Of a stretch of 10,152 bases of DNA, positions 7,203-10,152 are shown piece by piece. The position numbers were made by a program, and so were the translations under genes. Each line of letters begins with the position of its first letter. The stretch's first letter is position 1. Below the pieces are notes generated by a model. That model was not told where the DNA came from. It was given only the letters and a program-made list of their open reading frames with translations, and did no database searches. Source of the stretch: Pseudomonadota bacterium (GTDB lineage Bacteria > Myxococcota > UBA9042 > PHBI01); contig SXIE01000169.1 of NCBI GenBank assembly GCA_005772945.1, positions 1 through 10,152 on the forward strand, written 5' to 3'.

Positions 7203-9014
7203 ATGACGAACATCCTGCAGAAGCTCCTGGGCTCGCTTCCGAACCCCCTCGCGAAGAGCGCGGCGCGCTCGTCCGGGACGAATTCCGTCGCGCGCGGTGC
7301 GACCGGCGGGGAGCCGCCGCCGCCGTACTTGACGGCCGAGCGCCCCGCGAAGGCGAAGTACAAGCGCCCCGCCAAGCTCCTCCAGAACCCGGACGCCATC
7401 GTCATCGGCTCGGGGATCGGCGGGCTCGGGATCGCGTCCATCCTCGCGCAGCGCAAGGGGTGGAAGGTCCTCTTGCTCGAGGCCAGCAAGACGCCCGGCG
7501 GGTGTACGCACTGCCACGAGGTCGGCGGCTTCGAGTTCCCCAGCGGCATCGACTCGGTCGGCGACATGGACGCGTCGGTCGGGCGCGGCCTCTTCCGTCC
7601 GTCGATCGACTACATCACGGGCGGCAAGCTGCAGTGGGCGCGCATGCCGGATCTGCACGAGATTTCGTACATCGCCGGCGACCGCTACGACTGGTTCTCG
7701 AGCCCCGAGAAGAACATCGCGTGGCTCGAGGCGATGTTCCCCGGCACGGACGTGAAGGCGTACTACGACCTCGAGGAAAAGATCGAGGCGGCGGGGTGGG
7801 CGTGGGCGGTCACCAAGCTCCTCCCGGACTATGTCCCCGAGGCCACGCGCGAGGCGTTCTACAAGACGTTCGGCGGCGCATGGCGCAAGTACATGGAGAA
7901 GAAGACGGCGCGCGTCCTGAAGGACGACCTTCAGTTCCCGGACAAGCTCGCGTCCATCTTCTGCTACATGTACGGCAACCACGGCGTGACGCCCGAGAAC
8001 TCGCCGTTCGCGTTCCACGCGGTGAACCTCTTTCACTATCGCTACGGCGCGTATTACCCCGTCGGCGGGCCTGGCCAGATCGCCGAATGCGTCGTGCCGA
8101 TCGTCGAGGCGGCGGGCGGGCAGCTGGCGGTCGACGCGGCGGTGCGCCGGATTCTGGTCGACGGGAATCGTGCGACGGGCGTCGAGCTCGAGACGGGCGA
8201 GAAGATCTACGCGCCGCTCGTCATCAGCGACGCGGGCGGCTACACGACGCTGGTCGAGCTGCTCGATCCGGCGGTGTCGGCGCGCCACGGGTACCCGGAC
8301 AAGTTCAAGGAGGTGCGCCCGAGTGTGGTGCACCTTTATATGCTCCTTGGGTACGACGAGGATCTGGGGCTCCCCAAGGAGATCATCTGGGATCTGCCGT
8401 CGTATGATATCGAGACGACCGACGCGCGTTACAAGCGCGAGCGCGACCTCGAGTCGGCCGGTCTGTATATGCTGTGCCCGTCGTCGCGCGACCCGGTTCA
8501 CGGCGAGCGTTATCCGGGGAAGTCGACGGTCGTGGTGCTCGGCGAGGCGCCGTACGCGTGGGTCGAGCGCTGCGAGAAGGACCCGGCCTTCAAGAAGAAG
8601 TTCGAGGCCGAGCTCCAGGAGATGCTGCTCAGGCGGACCATCGCGCGCATCCCGCAGCTGGCTGGCAAGACGCCGTCGTATATTCGTGCCGGGCTGCCGA
8701 TGGGCTGCAATCCGCGCGCGTGGCAGTCGTGCTCGCTCGGGCTCGAGTCGAGCGCCGATCGCTTCGTCAAGCACACGCACTGGCTGCGGCCCAAGACCGC
8801 CATCGAGAACCTGTGGCTCACGGGGCAGGACTCGTTCTCGCCCGGGTTTGCGGGGTCGATGCTCGGGTCGCGCGTGACCTACAGCGCGATGACGGGCGAC
8901 TGGCTCTTCCTGCTCAAGCCGAAGCCGCTGCCGGTGGTCCCGCTACCGTATGGGGCGCAGATCGCCGCGGGGTTTGCCAAGGCGATGGGGGGGGCGCACT
9001 TACCGGTGGCTTGA
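7203..9014 (+). CDS. FAD-dependent oxidoreductase, phytoene desaturase/CRTISO/retinol saturase (RetSat)-like
   Basis: This 603-residue flavoprotein belongs to the CrtI/CRTISO/RetSat superfamily, which desaturates, isomerises or saturates polyene chains. A dinucleotide-binding Rossmann motif AIVIGSGIGGLGIASILA (GSGIGG at 69-74) is followed by the ribose-binding Glu at E93 (LLEASKTPGG). YGNHGVTPENSPFAFHAV, then YYPVGGPGQIAE, and ISDAGGYTTLVELL are characteristic. The C-terminal FAD motif NLWLTGQDSFSPGFAGSM closes the fold. The spacing and the YGVTP, IPQLAGK and LTGQD segments resemble vertebrate RetSat and plant CRTISO more than classical CrtI. The first ~60 residues are an extra segment: an amphipathic start (MTNILQKLLGSLPNPLAK), then Pro/Lys-rich sequence, possibly for membrane association. 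No carotenoid genes are adjacent, so the substrate is unknown. Translation starts from a GGAG 5 bases upstream. A terminator candidate follows at 9044-9062. Confidence 0.88.
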   Translation: MTNILQKLLGSLPNPLAKSAARSSGTNSVARGATGGEPPPPYLTAERPAKAKYKRPAKLLQNPDAIVIGSGIGGLGIASILAQRKGWKVLLLEASKTPGGCTHCHEVGGFEFPSGIDSVGDMDASVGRGLFRPSIDYITGGKLQWARMPDLHEISYIAGDRYDWFSSPEKNIAWLEAMFPGTDVKAYYDLEEKIEAAGWAWAVTKLLPDYVPEATREAFYKTFGGAWRKYMEKKTARVLKDDLQFPDKLASIFCYMYGNHGVTPENSPFAFHAVNLFHYRYGAYYPVGGPGQIAECVVPIVEAAGGQLAVDAAVRRILVDGNRATGVELETGEKIYAPLVISDAGGYTTLVELLDPAVSARHGYPDKFKEVRPSVVHLYMLLGYDEDLGLPKEIIWDLPSYDIETTDARYKRERDLESAGLYMLCPSSRDPVHGERYPGKSTVVVLGEAPYAWVERCEKDPAFKKKFEAELQEMLLRRTIARIPQLAGKTPSYIRAGLPMGCNPRAWQSCSLGLESSADRFVKHTHWLRPKTAIENLWLTGQDSFSPGFAGSMLGSRVTYSAMTGDWLFLLKPKPLPVVPLPYGAQIAAGFAKAMGGAHLPVA

Positions 9015-9043
9015 CGCGCGCTCGAAGGGCCTGTGTGCCAACG

Positions 9044-9062
9044 AATGGCCGCAGGCCGTTTT
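9044..9062 (+). terminator. Intrinsic terminator candidate after the oxidoreductase
   Basis: AATGGCC (9044-9050), loop GCA, GGCCGTT (9054-9060) makes a 7-bp stem with one G-T wobble, running into TTTT (9059-9062). It lies 30 bases after the stop codon, in the correct orientation for the plus-strand gene. Read from the other strand the stem lacks a useful T-tract. It separates the two convergent genes. Confidence 0.5.
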
Positions 9063-9072
9063 CAACAGCCCG

Positions 9073-9468
9073 CTAGGTCAGCCGGCCGATGAGGTTATTG
9101 ACGGCCGCCAGCCAGGCGGCCTCGGTGCCCTCGGCTTGCCACTTGGCGTGGAGCACGCACTCGGTGCTCTGGGCCTTGCGAACGGCCGTGCGGGCGCGTG
9201 CGAGCAGCTTCTTGTTGGGGACCGGCTTGCCTTTGACCGACTCTTTGACGGCCTCGGGCAGGCCGGCGGCGGGCTGGGCGATCTGGGCCGCGACGATCTC
9301 GGCCGCGAACAGGGCGTCCGTCAGCTCGTCCGCGTCGTCGTCGTCGACCTCGAACGTGTCGTTGAGGAAGTCGCCCGTCGGGTCCGCCAGCCACTCGGCG
9401 AAATAGCTGCGGGCTTGTTCGGTGGCAAACGTGTCGATGGTCGTTGGGGTCGTCATGGGGTCGCCCAT
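9073..9468 (-). CDS. Small acidic DUF4259-like protein
   Basis: This is a 131-residue soluble protein without a signal peptide or membrane segment. The pattern resembles DUF4259: an N-terminal region with FATEQARSYFAEWLADP, an acidic tract (VDDDDADEL), a helix rich in Ala (FAAEIVAAQIAQPAAGLP), and a C-terminal part with a Trp (AKWQAEGTEAAWLAAVNNLI). The family has no established biochemical function, so none is assigned here. The C-terminal half is basic (KGKPVPNKKLLARARTAVRK), giving a marked charge split. Starts at 9468 and 9456 (MTTP) are both possible; neither has an obvious Shine-Dalgarno sequence. The gene converges on the oxidoreductase and diverges from the VOC gene, so it is probably monocistronic. 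Coding status rests on the sensible composition and family-like pattern; the family call was made from memory of the pattern, not a profile search. Confidence 0.75.
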   Translation of the reverse strand: MGDPMTTPTTIDTFATEQARSYFAEWLADPTGDFLNDTFEVDDDDADELTDALFAAEIVAAQIAQPAAGLPEAVKESVKGKPVPNKKLLARARTAVRKAQSTECVLHAKWQAEGTEAAWLAAVNNLIGRLT

Positions 9469-9516
9469 GCCACGTTCGGGGCCGCTGTGCCAGCGAAAGT
9501 CGCGCGCGGCGGCCTA

Positions 9517-9550
9517 CACGCTTCGCGTGCCGGGCCCGGTCTGATACGGT
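9517..9550 (+). promoter_or_regulatory. Palindromes and promoter candidate upstream of the VOC gene
   Basis: CACGC-TTC-GCGTG (9517-9529) is an exact inverted repeat, and CCGGGCCCGG (9530-9539) is a 10-bp perfect palindrome directly next to it. TACGGT (9545-9550) is a possible -10 hexamer, with a poor -35 candidate TTCGCG (9522-9527) at 17-bp spacing. If this is a promoter, both palindromes would lie over its -35 and spacer, the place for an operator. GC-rich chance matches are possible. Confidence 0.35.
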
Positions 9551-9576
9551 CGCGGCGTCCTGGGGCCGAGGTGTCG

Positions 9577-10116
9577 ATGAACGTCCTATCCTTTGATCAC
9601 GTGCACGTGTACGCGGCCGACCCCGAGCGCGCGATCGCGTTCTACACGGGGCACTTCGGTGCGGAGCGGGTGGGCGCCATCACGAACGCCGACGGCGACG
9701 ACAACCACGTCCTCGTCTTGGGCGGCCAGCTGCTCGTGGTGAGCGTGGCGCCGCGGGTCTTGGTCGCGCGCGCGCGCGAGCGGGGCGCGGCTGGTGGCGC
9801 GACGGACGGTGCCGCCGCGGGGCCGTATGGGCTGGCGCACATCGGCTTCAATGTAGCGGACCTCGAGGCGACGTTGGCCGGGCTGGCGGCGGCCGGCGTC
9901 GAGGTGCTGCAGTCCGCGCGCGAGTCGGGCCTCATTCGTTACGCGTACGTCGGCGGCCCGGACGGGGTCGCGATCGAACTCACGCAATATGTTCTGCCGG
10001 CGCGCCTGCGGCCGCTCGCGCCGGTGCTCGCGGGCTACAACAAGCTGGTTCATGCGATCCGGCGGCAGCTCTTGAGGACCGCGGTCGGAAAGCGTCGTTC
10101 GACTCGGGCGGCGTGA
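9577..10116 (+). CDS. VOC superfamily protein (glyoxalase/bleomycin resistance/dioxygenase fold)
   Basis: This 179-residue protein has two beta-alpha-beta-beta-beta modules of the vicinal oxygen chelate fold. The first opens with MNVLSFDHVHVYAADPERAI and includes FYTGHFG and HVLVLGG. The second has GLAHIGFNVADLEATLAGL, followed by YAYVGGPDGVAIELTQY. Plausible metal ligands are H8 (or H10), H44, H88 and E134, the usual His/His/His/Glu-type spread, so metal binding is likely. VOC members include glyoxalase I, epimerases, dioxygenases and drug-binding proteins; the substrate cannot be told from the sequence. A basic tail of about 40 residues (from 140, ending KRRSTRAA) extends beyond the usual VOC unit. 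ATG 9577 is preferred over GTG 9571 because GAGG (9568-9571) sits five bases before it. The next frame starts seven bases after the stop codon, suggesting an operon. Confidence 0.88.
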   Translation: MNVLSFDHVHVYAADPERAIAFYTGHFGAERVGAITNADGDDNHVLVLGGQLLVVSVAPRVLVARARERGAAGGATDGAAAGPYGLAHIGFNVADLEATLAGLAAAGVEVLQSARESGLIRYAYVGGPDGVAIELTQYVLPARLRPLAPVLAGYNKLVHAIRRQLLRTAVGKRRSTRAA

Positions 10117-10123
10117 GGACATC

Positions 10124-10152
10124 ATGGGCAAGAAAGACGATCGGAATCTTGC
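10124..10152 (+). CDS. Start of a further gene, cut by the window edge
   Basis: ATG at 10124 is preceded by GAGGA (10115-10119) at a four-base spacing and opens a frame beginning MGKKDDRNL. Only nine codons are visible, so no function can be given. The ribosome binding site overlaps the VOC stop codon (10114-10116), pointing to translational coupling and a shared transcript. Confidence 0.55.

Noticed and set aside
7098..8780. A 560-codon frame antisense to the oxidoreductase
   Set aside because: Arg/Leu/Val/Asp-rich shadow with no motif; the sense frame has FAD-binding signatures at both ends.

Overview
The window is very GC-rich (estimated by eye) and densely packed, with strong third-position GC bias. 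Genes often lack a clear Shine-Dalgarno sequence. Together with the NtrY-like kinase tail, a PAS-rich kinase and a response-regulator diguanylate cyclase, this suggests a Myxococcota (deltaproteobacterial) chromosome, perhaps of the Polyangia type. That assignment is inference; no marker gene here settles it.

Layout. Positions 1-680 hold the C-terminal part of a sensor histidine kinase whose phosphoacceptor histidine lies upstream of the window. A short spacer with four 9-bp repeats leads to asnS (780-2141), a complete asparaginyl-tRNA synthetase. A spacer with a sigma70-like promoter candidate follows. Next is a receiver-GGDEF protein (2303-3322), a predicted active diguanylate cyclase. On the opposite strand, overlapping its 3' end by 26 bp, is a 1198-residue membrane sensor kinase (3297-6893) with about eight membrane helices, four PAS domains, one GAF domain and a HisKA_2/HATPase core. 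A 309-bp divergent intergenic region separates it from a FAD-dependent oxidoreductase of the CrtI/CRTISO/RetSat superfamily (7203-9014), which ends in a likely intrinsic terminator. A small acidic DUF4259-like protein (9073-9468, minus) converges on it. A VOC/glyoxalase-fold protein (9577-10116) follows, and a new reading frame begins at 10124 and runs off the window.

Functional reading. The centre of the window is a signalling locus. The HisKA_2 kinase has no receiver domain of its own, and the neighbouring receiver-GGDEF protein has a complete phosphorylation pocket but no kinase. They are a plausible tail-to-tail pair linking a membrane or small-molecule signal to cyclic-di-GMP. The other genes look like independent metabolic or housekeeping units.

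I found no mobile element, CRISPR array, tRNA, rRNA, defence cassette or other clear new system. The most informative leads are the kinase/cyclase pair, the RetSat-like enzyme with its unusual N-terminal extension, and the palindrome-rich divergent region upstream of the VOC gene.
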